A stretch of DNA of 64,000 nucleotides from Mesorhizobium sp. B2-7-1 (GCF_006440735.1 NZ_VFUA01000004.1:62001-126000); one strand, 5' to 3'. Shown: positions 34,764 through 45,137, counted from the stretch's first letter. Translations and numbers: made by a program. Notes: generated by a model from the sequence alone, not told the origin.

Positions 34764-35954
34764 ATGGCTGGGTTCACGCATCTTTTCATCCCGGGGCCCA
34801 CCAACATTCCCGAGCAGGTCCGGCAGGCCATGAACCTGCCGATGGAGGATATGCGCGCCGCCTCCTTCCCCGACCTGACCTTGCCGCTGTTCGAGGACAT
34901 CAGACGAGTCTTCAAGAACGAGACCGGCCGCGTCTTCATCTACCCCTCCTCCGGCACCGGCGCCTGGGAAGCGGCGATGACCAACGTGCTCAGCCCCGGC
35001 GACAAGGTGCTGATGTCGCGCTTCGGCCAGTTCTCGCATCTGTGGGTCGACATGGCCGAGCGTCTCGGCTTCGAGGTCGACGTCATCGACTGCGAATGGG
35101 GCACCGGCGTTCCGCTCGAAATCTATGCGGAGCGGCTGAAGGCCGACAAGGCGCACCTCATCAAGGCGGTGTTCTGCACGCAGAACGAGACCGCGACCGG
35201 CGTCACCAGCGACGTCGCCGGCTGCCGCGCCGCGCTCGACGCCGCCAACCACCCTGCCCTTCTCTTCGTCGATGGCGTCTCCTCGATCGGCTCGATCGAC
35301 TTTCGCCAGGAGGAATGGGGCGTCGACTGCGCCGTCAGCGGATCGCAGAAAGGCTTCATGCTGCCGGCTGGCCTCGGCTTCCTGTCGGTGAGCAAGAAGG
35401 CGCTTGCGGCTTCGCGGGTGGCAAAGCACCGGCACTGCTACTTCTCCTTCGAGGACATGATCCGCGCCAACGATGCCGGCTATTTCCCCTACACGCCGGC
35501 GACGCAGCTGCTGCGTGGCCTGCGCGCCTCGCTCGACCTGATCGAGGGAGAAGGGCTGGAGAACATCTTCGCCCGCCACCATCGCCTGGCCGAAGGCGTG
35601 CGCAAGGCCGTCGACGCCTGGGGCCTGAAGCTCTGCGCCAAGGCCCCGCAATGGCACTCCGACACGGTCAGCGCCATCCTGGTGCCTGAAGGCATCGACA
35701 GCGCCAATGTCGTGAAGCGAGCCTACAACGCCTACCAGACATCGCTGGGCGGCGGCCTCAATAAGGTTGCCGGCAAGGTCTTCCGCATTGGTCATCTCGG
35801 TTGGCTGAACGAAGTGATGGTGCTGGGCTCGCTGTCGGCCGCCGAAATGACGCTGCTCGATTGCGGCGTGCGCCTGGCGCCTGGCTCCGGCGTGGCGGCG
35901 GCGATCGAGCACTTCCGCCGCACGTCCGACGTGCCTGTCGCCAAGGCGGCGTGA
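34764..35954 (+). CDS. sgaA: Serine-glyoxylate aminotransferase
   Basis: 396 aa class V PLP enzyme. GPTNIPEQV opening, SSGTGAWEAA loop and the PLP lysine Lys196 in VSGSQKGFMLPAG identify the alanine/serine-glyoxylate aminotransferase family. Start ATG is eight bases after GGAGGAG; the longer frame upstream is non-coding. In the serine cycle it makes hydroxypyruvate and glycine from serine and glyoxylate. First structural gene of the cluster. Confidence 0.9.
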   Translation: MAGFTHLFIPGPTNIPEQVRQAMNLPMEDMRAASFPDLTLPLFEDIRRVFKNETGRVFIYPSSGTGAWEAAMTNVLSPGDKVLMSRFGQFSHLWVDMAERLGFEVDVIDCEWGTGVPLEIYAERLKADKAHLIKAVFCTQNETATGVTSDVAGCRAALDAANHPALLFVDGVSSIGSIDFRQEEWGVDCAVSGSQKGFMLPAGLGFLSVSKKALAASRVAKHRHCYFSFEDMIRANDAGYFPYTPATQLLRGLRASLDLIEGEGLENIFARHHRLAEGVRKAVDAWGLKLCAKAPQWHSDTVSAILVPEGIDSANVVKRAYNAYQTSLGGGLNKVAGKVFRIGHLGWLNEVMVLGSLSAAEMTLLDCGVRLAPGSGVAAAIEHFRRTSDVPVAKAA

Positions 35955-35964
35955 GGAGCGCATC

Positions 35965-36915
35965 ATGAGCCACACCATCAACCACCTGAAGAAACTGCGG
36001 CTGCAGCGCAGCGAGCTCGCCGTCCCGGGTTCGAGCCCGGAGATGATCGACAAGGCGGCCAACAGCGCCGCCGACTTCGTCTTCCTCGACATCGAGGACG
36101 CGGTCGCGCCGCCCGACAAGGAGCGCGCCCGCAAGAACATCATCCAGGCGCTGAACGACATCGACTGGCGCGCCAAGGGCAAGACCGTCTCGGTGCGCAT
36201 CAACGGCCTCGACACCCATTACATGTACCGCGACGTCGTCGACGTCATGGAACAGGCCGGCGACCGGCTGGACACCATCCTGGTGCCAAAGGTCGGCGTT
36301 CCGGCCGATCTCTACATGGTCGAGGCGATGGTCAACCAGATCGAGATGGCCAAGGGCTTCAAGACCCGCGTCGGCCTCGAAGCGCTGATCGAGACGGCGC
36401 TCGGCATGGCCAATGTCGAGGCGATCGCCGCCACCCCCGGCCGGCTGGAAGCCATGCATTTCGGCGTCGCCGACTATGCCGCCTCGAACAAGGCGCGCAC
36501 CGTCAACATCGGCGGGCTCAATCCCGATTATCCCGGCGACCAGTGGCATTTCGCGCTGTCGCGCATGACGGTCGCCTGCCGCGCTTATGGTCTGCGCGCC
36601 ATCGACGGACCGTTCGGCGATTTCTCCGACCCCGAAGGCTACAAGGCCGCCGCCCGGCGCGCCGCGGCCCTCGGCATCGAGGGCAAATGGGCAATCCACC
36701 CTTCGCAGATCGCGCTTGCCAACGACGTGTTCTCGCCGCCGGAAAAGGAAGTCACGCGCGCGCGCCGCATCCTCGAAGTGCTGAAGGAAGCGGAAGCGCT
36801 CGGCAAGGGTGCCGCCGCCCTCGACGGCAAGATGATCGACGCGGCGTCGGAGCGCATGGCGCGCAACGTGCTGGTGGTGAACGAGGCGATCGAGCGCGCC
36901 GGCCAGGCGCATTAG
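35965..36915 (+). CDS. mclA: Malyl-CoA lyase (HpcH/HpaI family)
   Basis: 316 aa. The metal and CoA-binding segments DFVFLDIEDAVAPPDKERAR, RINGLDTHYMYRD and VGLEALIETALGMANVEAI follow malyl-CoA/citrate lyase beta-type order. It splits malyl-CoA to acetyl-CoA and glyoxylate. Ten bases after sgaA, with malate-CoA ligase genes immediately following, so the assignment as serine-cycle Mcl is strong. Confidence 0.9.
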   Translation: MSHTINHLKKLRLQRSELAVPGSSPEMIDKAANSAADFVFLDIEDAVAPPDKERARKNIIQALNDIDWRAKGKTVSVRINGLDTHYMYRDVVDVMEQAGDRLDTILVPKVGVPADLYMVEAMVNQIEMAKGFKTRVGLEALIETALGMANVEAIAATPGRLEAMHFGVADYAASNKARTVNIGGLNPDYPGDQWHFALSRMTVACRAYGLRAIDGPFGDFSDPEGYKAAARRAAALGIEGKWAIHPSQIALANDVFSPPEKEVTRARRILEVLKEAEALGKGAAALDGKMIDAASERMARNVLVVNEAIERAGQAH

Positions 36916-36936
36916 AAAAAATACCGGGAGGACAAG

Positions 36937-38124
36937 ATGGACATCCACGAATACCAGGCCAAGGAACTGCTTGCCCGCCACGGCGTGCATGTGCCGCGCG
37001 GCGGCCTCGCCTACAGCCCCGAACAGGCGACCTACCGCGCCAGGGAAATCGGCGGCTCGAAATGGGTGCTGAAGGCGCAGGTTCATTCTGGCGCGCGCGG
37101 CAAGGCCGGCGGCATCAAGCTCTGCTCGAACGACGAGGAGATTTCCAACGCGGCCGAAGCCATGCTCGGGCGAAAGCTGGTGACCCAGCAGACCGGCCCG
37201 CGCGGCAAGCTGATCTCGCGCCTCTATCTCGAGGAAGCCGTCGACATCGCGCAGGAGCTCTATCTCGGCTTTGTCCTCGACCGGAAGGAGGAGCGCGTCA
37301 TGATCGTCGCCTCGGCCGCCGGCGGTATGGAGATCGAGGAGATCGCCGAGACGGCGCCGGATTCGATCATCCGCGCCACCGTCGATCCAGGCGTCGGCAT
37401 GCAGCGCTTCCAGGCGCGTGAGATCGCCTTCGGCCTCGGGCTCGAGGACAATTTGATCGGCAAGGCGACCGAAACCATCCTCGGCTGCTACCGTGTGTTC
37501 CGCGATTATGACGCCACGATGCTGGAGATCAATCCGCTGGTGGTGACGCGCGACGGCAGCCTCGTCGCGCTCGACGCAAAAATGTCCTTCGACGAGAATG
37601 CGCTGTTTCGCCGTCCGGAAATCTCGGAACTGCGCGACAAGAGCCAGGAAGACCCGCGCGAGACCTTCGCCAGCGACCGTGGCCTCTCCTATGTCGGGCT
37701 CGACGGCAATATCGGCTGCATCATCAACGGCGCAGGGCTGGCCATGGCGACAATGGACATGATCAAGATCGCCGGCGGCGAGCCGGCCAATTTCCTCGAC
37801 ATCGGCGGCGGCGCCTCGCCGGAGCGGGTGGCGAAATCCTTCCGCGCGGTGCTCGGCGACAAGAATGTCGAGGCCATCCTGGTCAACATCTTTGCCGGCA
37901 TCAACCGCTGCGACTGGGTGGCCGAAGGCGTCATCAAGGCGATCCGCGAGGTCGGCGTCGACGTGCCGCTGGTGGTGCGCCTTTCCGGCACCAAGGTCGA
38001 GGAAGGACGCAAGATCCTGGCCGATTCCGGCGAGGCGGTGATCGTCGCCGACACGCTGGCCGAAGCTGCCGAGAAAGCGGTCGCCGCCTGGCGCGAAGCC
38101 ACCAAGAACAAAAAAGCAGCCTGA
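36937..38124 (+). CDS. mtkA: Malate-CoA ligase, beta (ATP-grasp) subunit
   Basis: 395 aa SucC-like protein. It opens [22 protein letters not shown] and has [15 protein letters not shown] in the ATP-grasp part. SucC and MtkA are close relatives; genetic context (mcl, ppc, sga) and the absence of sucAB or mdh nearby favour malate-CoA ligase over succinyl-CoA synthetase. GGGAGGAC ribosome site 7 bases before ATG. Confidence 0.88.
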   Translation: MDIHEYQAKELLARHGVHVPRGGLAYSPEQATYRAREIGGSKWVLKAQVHSGARGKAGGIKLCSNDEEISNAAEAMLGRKLVTQQTGPRGKLISRLYLEEAVDIAQELYLGFVLDRKEERVMIVASAAGGMEIEEIAETAPDSIIRATVDPGVGMQRFQAREIAFGLGLEDNLIGKATETILGCYRVFRDYDATMLEINPLVVTRDGSLVALDAKMSFDENALFRRPEISELRDKSQEDPRETFASDRGLSYVGLDGNIGCIINGAGLAMATMDMIKIAGGEPANFLDIGGGASPERVAKSFRAVLGDKNVEAILVNIFAGINRCDWVAEGVIKAIREVGVDVPLVVRLSGTKVEEGRKILADSGEAVIVADTLAEAAEKAVAAWREATKNKKAA

Positions 38125-38138
38125 GGGAGGTCGAGAAA

Positions 38139-39038
<900 letters not shown>

Positions 39039-39099
39039 CAGCCGGCCAGAGCCAAAGTCGCGGAATGCAGAATGTGAAGCCAGTCTCGGGCCGGCGGTC

Positions 39100-41835
39100 T
39101 TGCCGATCGCCGGCCTCCGATCGGCTCGATGGACGATCGGGAAAGCGGCCTTGGAACAGAGCAAACGCATCAAGTTTCGTGAAGACGAGCGCAGTCTGCT
39201 GCTGCGCCTGCTGCTTCAGGTCGCAAGCGCGCGCGAGCCCGAGATCGCCGCGGTCCTGAGCGGACGCAGGTCGCTTGTCTCCCTCGCGCCCGAACAGCGC
39301 ATCCCGGCGCTCCAGGCGAGCGGCGTCTGGTTCCAGTTGCTGACGATTGCCGACGAATTGGTTGCCATGCGGGCGCGGCGCGAGCTCGAACAGGGCGCGG
39401 GTATCAACGACGTGCCCGGGTCCTTCGCCAGCGTGGTCGCCGAGATGGCGGCGAACGTTCATTCCGTCGCGGAAGCCCAGGCGGCGCTCGATGAGCTTTG
39501 CGTCGGTCCGACCATGACCGCGCATCCGACCGAGGCCAAACGCGTTACCGTGCTGGAAATCCACCGCCGCATCTATCGCAAGCTGACAGAGCTCGACCAG
39601 CCGCGCTGGGCGCCGGGCGAACGCGACCTTTTGGTCGCCGATCTGGAAAGCGAGATCGAGCTTCTGTGGATGACCGGCGAGCTGCGGCTCGAGCGCCCGA
39701 CGGTCGAACGCGAGATCGCCTGGGGCCTGCATTTCTTCCGCGAAGTCATCTTCGAGGCGACGCCGCAGCTCTATGGCAGCCTTCAGGGCGCCTTCGAGCG
39801 TCATTATCCGGGCCGGCCGATCCGAATTCCCTCCTTCATGCGCTATGCCTCGTGGATCGGCGGCGACCGCGACGGCAATCCGAATGTGACGGCCACGGTA
39901 ACCGCCCATGCCATGGCCGAATACCGCGACACCGCCATAGGCTGGTACCTGACGCAGGTGCAGCGGCTGGTGTCGGTGCTCAGCGCCAGCTCGAACGTCA
40001 TCGAGCTGCCGGCGAGCTTCAAGCCGGTGCTGCAAACGGCGCTTGAGAAGAGCGGAGAGGCTGACGAGATCGCCGCCCGCAACCCCGACGAACCGCTTCG
40101 CCAGTTTGCCTCGGCCATGCTTGCCAGGCTGCAGGCAGCGCGAGATGGCGGCGGCGCGGCCTACTCCTCGGCAGAGGCGTTTCGCGCCGATCTGAGCGCA
40201 CTGTCTTCGGTTCTCGAAGCGATCGGCGGACGTGCGGTGTCCAGGCGTTTCGTCCAGCCGCTCATTTGGCAGGTCGGAAGCTTCGGTTTCCGCACCGTCT
40301 CGCTCGACATCCGGCAGAACTCCACGGTCGTCAATCGGGTGCTGGCCGAACTGTTTGCGCTGGCGGATCCGGGCGATCCCGTCGTCCCCGGCACGCCGCA
40401 ATGGTCGGCGCGCATTCGCTCAAGCCTCAGCCAGGGCGAACGGTTGGAGATCGACGAAGGGCGGCTCTCGCCGGAAGCCGCCGAGCTGCTTTCGACCTTC
40501 TCGGTCATCGCCAGGCAAATCTCGGGCTCCGATGCCGACGCGGTCGGCTCCTTCGTGCTCAGCATGACCCGATCGGTCGACGATCTGCTCGCCGTCTATC
40601 TGCTGGCGCATTATTGCGGGCTATCGACCGCGCCAGGTGGTAGCGGCACGATCAGGCTGCGGATCGTGCCACTGTTCGAGACCATCGCCGATCTGCAGGC
40701 CGCTCCTGCCATCCTGAACGGGCTGCTTGGCGTTTCGTTGGTGCGGCGCACGGTGCGCGATTTCGGCGCGCGCCAGGAAATCATGCTCGGCTATTCGGAT
40801 TCCAACAAGGACGGCGGATTCCTGGCTTCCAATTGGGAACTGGCAAAAGCGCAAAAGCGCCTCGCCGCCATCGGCCGCAAGCACAACACCAGGATCAGCT
40901 TCTTCCACGGTCGCGGCGGCTCCGTCAGCCGTGGCGGCGCGCCGACCGGCCGCGCGATCGCGGCGCAGCCGCAGGGCACCGTCGCCGGATCGATGCGGGT
41001 TACCGAACAGGGTGAGGTCGTATCGTCGAAATTCGCCAATCGCGGCACCGGCCTCAACCAGCTTGAGGTCCTCGCCGCGGCCGTGCTGGCGCACGGCGTC
41101 CGATCGGCCGGCGATGCCGGCGCGAAGGAATCGCCGGAGTTCGACGAAGCGCTGGAAGCGCTGGCGGGCATGTCGCAGGCATCCTACGCCGGGTTGATGG
41201 CCGAGCCGGGCTTCCTCGATTATTTCAACCAGGCGAGCCCGGTCGCGGAACTGGCGCTCTTGAAAATGGGCTCGCGCCCGGATCGCCGTTTCGGCGCCAG
41301 CGGCATTGCCGATCTGCGCGCCATTCCATGGGTGTTCGCCTGGAGCCAGAACCGTCACCTGCTGACCGGCTGGTATGGCATCGGCAGCGCTCTGAGCGCT
41401 TTCGTCACCGTGCGCGGCGAGGCCGGGCGCGAGCTTCTGGCGCGCATGTTCGAGCACTCGCGCTTCTTCCGCCTGATCGTCGACGAGGCCGAAAAGACAC
41501 TCTACCAGTCGGATATGGAGATCGCGCGGCTCTATGCCGGCCTGGTGTCCGACAGCAGTGCGGCCAACCGAATCTATGCCCGCATCGCGGCCGAATACGA
41601 GTTGACGCGGCGCCTGATCGGCGACCTCACCGGAGGTGATCTTTCCGCGCGCTTCCCGATGTTCAAGCGGCGTTTCGACAATCTGCGCCGGCAGATGGAT
41701 GACATCCACCGGCTGCAGGTCGATCTGCTGCGTGAAGTCCGAGCAAGCACCGGCACGGCGGATCAGAAGCGGGCGACCGACGCCCTGCTGGTGTCGATCA
41801 ACTGCATTTCGGCAGGCCTTGGCTGGACCGGGTAG
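39100..41835 (+). CDS. ppc: Phosphoenolpyruvate carboxylase
   Basis: About 911 aa from the first in-frame start (TTG at 39100); TTG at 39151 would give 894 aa, and neither has a strong ribosome site. Catalytic motifs are TAHPTEAKR (His142), GYSDSNKDGG and FHGRGGSVSRGG. The C-terminus ends GLGWTG, where most PEPCs end RNTG. It fixes bicarbonate onto PEP, closing the serine cycle back to oxaloacetate and malate. Last gene of the cluster. Confidence 0.9.
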   Translation: MPIAGLRSARWTIGKAALEQSKRIKFREDERSLLLRLLLQVASAREPEIAAVLSGRRSLVSLAPEQRIPALQASGVWFQLLTIADELVAMRARRELEQGAGINDVPGSFASVVAEMAANVHSVAEAQAALDELCVGPTMTAHPTEAKRVTVLEIHRRIYRKLTELDQPRWAPGERDLLVADLESEIELLWMTGELRLERPTVEREIAWGLHFFREVIFEATPQLYGSLQGAFERHYPGRPIRIPSFMRYASWIGGDRDGNPNVTATVTAHAMAEYRDTAIGWYLTQVQRLVSVLSASSNVIELPASFKPVLQTALEKSGEADEIAARNPDEPLRQFASAMLARLQAARDGGGAAYSSAEAFRADLSALSSVLEAIGGRAVSRRFVQPLIWQVGSFGFRTVSLDIRQNSTVVNRVLAELFALADPGDPVVPGTPQWSARIRSSLSQGERLEIDEGRLSPEAAELLSTFSVIARQISGSDADAVGSFVLSMTRSVDDLLAVYLLAHYCGLSTAPGGSGTIRLRIVPLFETIADLQAAPAILNGLLGVSLVRRTVRDFGARQEIMLGYSDSNKDGGFLASNWELAKAQKRLAAIGRKHNTRISFFHGRGGSVSRGGAPTGRAIAAQPQGTVAGSMRVTEQGEVVSSKFANRGTGLNQLEVLAAAVLAHGVRSAGDAGAKESPEFDEALEALAGMSQASYAGLMAEPGFLDYFNQASPVAELALLKMGSRPDRRFGASGIADLRAIPWVFAWSQNRHLLTGWYGIGSALSAFVTVRGEAGRELLARMFEHSRFFRLIVDEAEKTLYQSDMEIARLYAGLVSDSSAANRIYARIAAEYELTRRLIGDLTGGDLSARFPMFKRRFDNLRRQMDDIHRLQVDLLREVRASTGTADQKRATDALLVSINCISAGLGWTG

Positions 41836-41992
41836 GCCGTTTGGCCAAATTGCGGAAAAATGTCCTCGCGTCAGACTTTGGCGGTGTGGTCTTCATGGCC
41901 CGCCACCGCTTTCATTTTGATCCGAGGAAGCCGCAGGAGCGACAAGAACAATCCGCTTGCCGATGCCGAATTCAGCTGGCTTTTGGAGAGAA

Positions 41993-42077
41993 TGGTGCGG
42001 TCGAGAAGACTCGAACTTCCACGGGTTGCCCCACAGCGACCTCAACGCTGCGCGTCTACCAATTCCGCCACGACCGC
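41993..42077 (-). tRNA. tRNA-Leu (anticodon GAG)
   Basis: 85 nt with CCA encoded. On the minus strand the acceptor arms GCGGTCG/CGACCGC pair perfectly, followed by A and CCA. The anticodon stem CAGCG/CGCTG holds the loop TTGAGGT, giving anticodon GAG for CUC/CUU. There is a long class II variable arm and a TTCGAGT T-loop. Confidence 0.95.
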
Positions 42078-42111
42078 ACGTGGTAGGAGCCGGAACCGTC
42101 CGGCCCGGGGC

Positions 42112-42139
42112 CTGTAGCAAATCGTTTCCGGCGAAACAA
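42112..42139 (-). promoter_or_regulatory. Candidate promoter of the tRNA-Leu gene
   Basis: On the minus strand TTGTTT, 16 bases, CTACAG, with the -10 about 35 bases before the tRNA. Sequence agreement is moderate. Confidence 0.4.
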
Positions 42140-42163
42140 GTGCGCTGAGCGGAATAATCGCTA

Positions 42164-42212
42164 ATGCATGTCGCCCAAAAGTGCGGAGCGGTTTTGGGAG
42201 AACGACATGCAT
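42164..42212. repeat. 49-bp palindromic intergenic repeat, copy 2
   Basis: Arms ATGCATGTCG / CGACATGCAT are perfect here, with inner CCCAAAA / TTTTGGG. It matches copy 1 at 102-150 over 45 of 49 bases. It lies between tRNA-Leu and lipB. Confidence 0.8.
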
Positions 42213-42316
42213 CGGACAAAGTGGCATGCACAACCCTTCACGGCCCGGCTTCACGCTGGTGAAACTGGACGTTTTGGCCGATTGCCGCCATATGAGAGGG
42301 ACATCGAGAAAGTTCC

Positions 42317-43060
42317 ATGACAGAACGCAGCCAGATCGCCACGTCGTTCCTACCGCTCCCCGACTCGGCGCCGGTGAAATGGGTGATCGAGCCCGGCCTG
42401 ACGTCCTATCCGGACGCGCTGGCCTTCATGGAGGCGCGCGCTGAAGCGATCCGCAGCGGCGCCTCCAACGAGATGGTCTGGCTGGTCGAACATCCGCCGC
42501 TCTACACCGCCGGCACCAGCGCGCGAATCGAGGACCTGATTGATCCCGACCGCTTCCCGGTCTTTGCCGCCGGGCGCGGCGGCGAATACACCTATCACGG
42601 CCCCGGCCAGCGCGTGGCCTATGTCATGCTCGATCTCAAGCGCCGGCGCGAGGATGTGCGCGCCTTCGTCGCGGCGCTCGAGCAATGGATCATCGCCACG
42701 CTTGCCGCCTTCAACGTGCGCGGCGAGCGGCGCGAGGACCGCGTGGGCGTCTGGGTGGTGCGGCCGGACCGCCCTGCTTTGCCCGACGGCACGCCGGCCG
42801 AGGACAAGATCGCTGCAATCGGCATCCGTCTGCGCCGCTGGGTGAGCTTCCACGGCATCGCCATCAATGTCGAGCCGGACCTCGGGCATTTCGGCGGCAT
42901 CGTGCCCTGCGGCGTCTCCGACCACGGCGTGACCAGCCTGGTCGATCTCGGCCTGCCGGTCACCATGGCCGACCTCGACCTGGCGCTGAAATCGGCGTTC
43001 GAGGATGTGTTTGGCCCTGCAGCTGTGTCTGCTGCCGAGCCTGCTCGAAAGGTTGGCTGA
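42317..43060 (+). CDS. lipB: Octanoyl-[acyl carrier protein]:protein octanoyltransferase
   Basis: 247 aa LipB. Motifs [21 protein letters not shown], then [21 protein letters not shown] with the conserved lysine region, and GIVPCG with the nucleophilic cysteine. It starts lipoylation of 2-oxoacid dehydrogenases. Single gene, with repeats on both sides. Confidence 0.92.
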   Translation: MTERSQIATSFLPLPDSAPVKWVIEPGLTSYPDALAFMEARAEAIRSGASNEMVWLVEHPPLYTAGTSARIEDLIDPDRFPVFAAGRGGEYTYHGPGQRVAYVMLDLKRRREDVRAFVAALEQWIIATLAAFNVRGERREDRVGVWVVRPDRPALPDGTPAEDKIAAIGIRLRRWVSFHGIAINVEPDLGHFGGIVPCGVSDHGVTSLVDLGLPVTMADLDLALKSAFEDVFGPAAVSAAEPARKVG

Positions 43061-43083
43061 ATTGTCTCCGGCCAGGGTGTGTT

Positions 43084-43236
43084 GAGATTCAGGTCAGGCC
43101 GAGTCGGAGTCGAAGACGGGCGCGAAGCGACCAAACAAGCAGGGTTCCGAGAACCGGGGCGGAGCGTACTTAAGTACGTGAGCACCGGAAGCGCAGGAAG
43201 CCAGCGTTTGCAGGCCGGCATCACCTGAATATCAGC
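43084..43236. repeat. RIME-like intergenic element of about 150 bp
   Basis: The ends are inverted copies around ATTCAGGT (GAGATTCAGGTCAGGCC and GGCCGGCATCACCTGAATATC). Inside are two further palindromes: GGTTC-CGA-GAACC at 43143-43155 and the perfect CGTACTTAAGTACG at 43165-43178. The mosaic of palindromes is typical of rhizobial intergenic mosaic elements. It fills the gap between lipB and the protease gene. Confidence 0.55.
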
Positions 43237-43242
43237 ACACCC

Positions 43243-44493
43243 TTACATGAGCTGTGCCGAAGCCCAAAGCATCCCGTAGCCATGGATGGCAAAGACGGCG
43301 AGCAGCGCGCCGGCCATGGCCAGCCGGTCGAAGGTCTTGATCGGCTTCAGCTCATGGCGCGGCTTCACGCCGCTGCCCACGGTGATCAGGCTGAGGATCG
43401 CGAACACCGCGCCGGCAATCAGCAGGAAGCTCGGCGAGAAACCGGCCCGCCATCCGAGCGCCAGCAGCGCCGACAACAGCAGGAAGGACGCCAGCGCGAG
43501 TGCCGCTGGCCCCGGGCAGATCTGGCGCAGCACCTGGCCGCCGTCGAATTTCCACACCGGCACCAGATTGGCGATGTTGAACAGCGACGCGCAGCCGGCA
43601 AGCGTGGCCAGGAGCATGGCGGCAAGCCGATGGCCTTCGCCATTGGCAAAGCCGCTGGCGGCAATCAGCACCGGCACCAGGAAAGCGGAGAAGCCAGCGC
43701 CCATCAGCGCCACGAACGCCACCTCGAAGCGGCTGTCATAGGGCCTGCCGCCGATGGCGATGCCGCCGAGCAGCGGAATGAAGATCATCCGCGCCCGGCG
43801 ATGTCCTGTCAGCCGGAAGGCCGCCATATGGCCAAGTTCGTGCAGGGCGACCACCGAGGTCAGGATCGCGGCGAGAGCCAGGCCGCCGAGATTGAGGCCG
43901 AAGAAGGGCCACAGGATCAGGGCCGAGAGCACGGCGAAGCCGATCTGGCTCACCGGGTGCTCGAACCAGCCGCCCTTGCGATACGTGCCGGTCGCCGCCC
44001 AGACATCCAGCTTGCTGAGCTCGCGGCGCATGGCAAAGAAACGGAAGACCAGAAACGCGACGCCGCGATAGCGGTCGGTCTGGGTGAGCGTGACCCGCGT
44101 CGCATCGCCCAAGGGCACAAGTGCGACGGTCTCTCGATAGTTCGCCCAGAACGAGGGATCGAGCGCCGTGTCCTCGATGACGGTCATCGCGAAGCGGCTG
44201 CCCTCGCCGACGTCCTCGAACCGCGCCTTGCGTTCGATGGGCCGACCGTCACGGCCGTCCCAGGACAATCTGATCAGCGCCGTCCCCTCGCCGTCCACCG
44301 GCTCGGCGGAGAGGATTTCGCCGGACCATCCGGCATTGCTGCCGAACGGCCACAGCGCCTGCCAGAGGCGGTCGCGGTCGGCCTTGATCACGCGGCTGAC
44401 CGTCACCGTGCGCAGTCCGAGCGGCACGGTCATCAGAAGAAAGATCAGTCCAAGATTGCCGGCCACGAGAGTGACCGTGACGATGACCGACAC
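43243..44493 (-). CDS. SRPBCC domain fused to an M50 (site-2) membrane protease
   Basis: 416 aa, GTG start. After a first membrane helix, residues about 30-175 look like a SRPBCC/START-type ligand-binding domain (VSRVIKADRDRLWQALWPF...). From about 180 the protein is a membrane protease of the M50 family: HELGH at 218-222 and NLVPVWKFDGG at 309-319, the two metal-ligand motifs. It presumably cuts a membrane substrate in response to a bound lipid or similar ligand. The fusion is unusual; no substrate or anti-sigma factor gene is near. Confidence 0.72.
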   Translation of the reverse strand: MSVIVTVTLVAGNLGLIFLLMTVPLGLRTVTVSRVIKADRDRLWQALWPFGSNAGWSGEILSAEPVDGEGTALIRLSWDGRDGRPIERKARFEDVGEGSRFAMTVIEDTALDPSFWANYRETVALVPLGDATRVTLTQTDRYRGVAFLVFRFFAMRRELSKLDVWAATGTYRKGGWFEHPVSQIGFAVLSALILWPFFGLNLGGLALAAILTSVVALHELGHMAAFRLTGHRRARMIFIPLLGGIAIGGRPYDSRFEVAFVALMGAGFSAFLVPVLIAASGFANGEGHRLAAMLLATLAGCASLFNIANLVPVWKFDGGQVLRQICPGPAALALASFLLLSALLALGWRAGFSPSFLLIAGAVFAILSLITVGSGVKPRHELKPIKTFDRLAMAGALLAVFAIHGYGMLWASAQLM

Positions 44494-44583
44494 TTGCCTT
44501 CGCTCCCTGTCTTAGGGGAGCAGCCTAGCGGCGGCGCAGCGAAGAAAGACTTAACAACAATAGGCGGGTTCTTGCCCATCCCA

Positions 44584-44640
44584 GGACGGCTCTTACCGTC
44601 CCAAACATTAGCGGGCTCTTGTTCGCCCGAACAACGGGCG
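44584..44640 (-). terminator. Two hairpins downstream of the SOS micropeptide gene
   Basis: Two stems follow the stop codon at 44679: CGCCCG-AACAA-CGGGCG (44624-44640) and GGACGG-CTCTTA-CCGTCC (44584-44601). No clear T-run follows, so they may end or protect the short transcript. Confidence 0.35.
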
Positions 44641-44678
44641 GGGCCTTCCCCATCCCGTACAGCGGCCAGGCCGCCTGA

Positions 44679-44765
44679 TCACATGGCGCCGATCCAGATC
44701 GCCATGGAAACGAGGAAGGTGCTCATGCAAACCAGCGAGACGACATCCTGAACCAGATCAGACAT
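44679..44765 (-). CDS. 28-aa SOS-controlled single-pass membrane peptide
   Basis: A short gene of 28 codons, ATG at 44765 seven bases after GGAGAGAG, stop TGA at 44679. It starts MSDLVQDVVSLV; from about residue 8 to 28 it is one hydrophobic helix (...LVSMAIWIGAM). Two overlapping GTTC-N7-GTTC boxes stand directly before it, so LexA should repress it. Size, topology and control recall Caulobacter SidA, an SOS-induced 29-aa inhibitor of division, but I claim only similarity of plan, not homology. Confidence 0.75.
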   Translation of the reverse strand: MSDLVQDVVSLVCMSTFLVSMAIWIGAM

Positions 44766-44786
44766 AACTCTCTCCGTTGTTAGTAT

Positions 44787-44812
44787 GTTCGTAGTTTGTT
44801 CTAATTTTGTTC
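44787..44812 (-). promoter_or_regulatory. Tandem overlapping alphaproteobacterial LexA (SOS) boxes and promoter
   Basis: Three GTTC words spaced exactly seven bases apart (at 44787, 44798, 44809), which makes two overlapping GTTC-N7-GTTC LexA sites. They fall inside a minus-strand promoter with TTGACA at 44816-44821 and CAAACT 17 bases on, so bound LexA would cover the polymerase site of the 28-codon gene. Confidence 0.8.
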
Positions 44813-44921
44813 GAATGTCAACGACCGTCGACGGCGCGCTGTAGTGAATCCGCGCGGTCCGTTTGGGCAGGGTTAAGGAAAGGTTGACGAGTGCCGGCTA
44901 CCCGGCCCCAGGGCACGTCGA

Positions 44922-45137
44922 TCAGTGGTCGCCGTCGACGACCGGAGATGGCGCGAGGACCGGCGGACCGTTGCATGTTCTGGCCCGCTGCTCATCGTTC
45001 CAGATATATTTCCCCGATGTTGGATCGTCGCAAAGATCGACCTGATTGTTCACGACATCACATTGCCAAAGCACTACCGCGAAGAGCGGTAGCAGCAGAA
45101 GCAAGCCCCAACTGACAATATGTCCGGCCTTGCTCAC
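44922..45137 (-). CDS. Small membrane-anchored protein of unknown function
   Basis: 71 aa if begun at GTG 45137, six bases after AAGGAT. One hydrophobic helix (IVSWGLLLLLPLFAVVLW) is followed by a short outside segment with two or three cysteines (QCDVVNNQVDLCDDP, RTCNGPP). It lies between the SOS peptide and lolD on the same strand. No family recognised. Confidence 0.55.
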   Translation of the reverse strand: MSKAGHIVSWGLLLLLPLFAVVLWQCDVVNNQVDLCDDPTSGKYIWNDEQRARTCNGPPVLAPSPVVDGDH

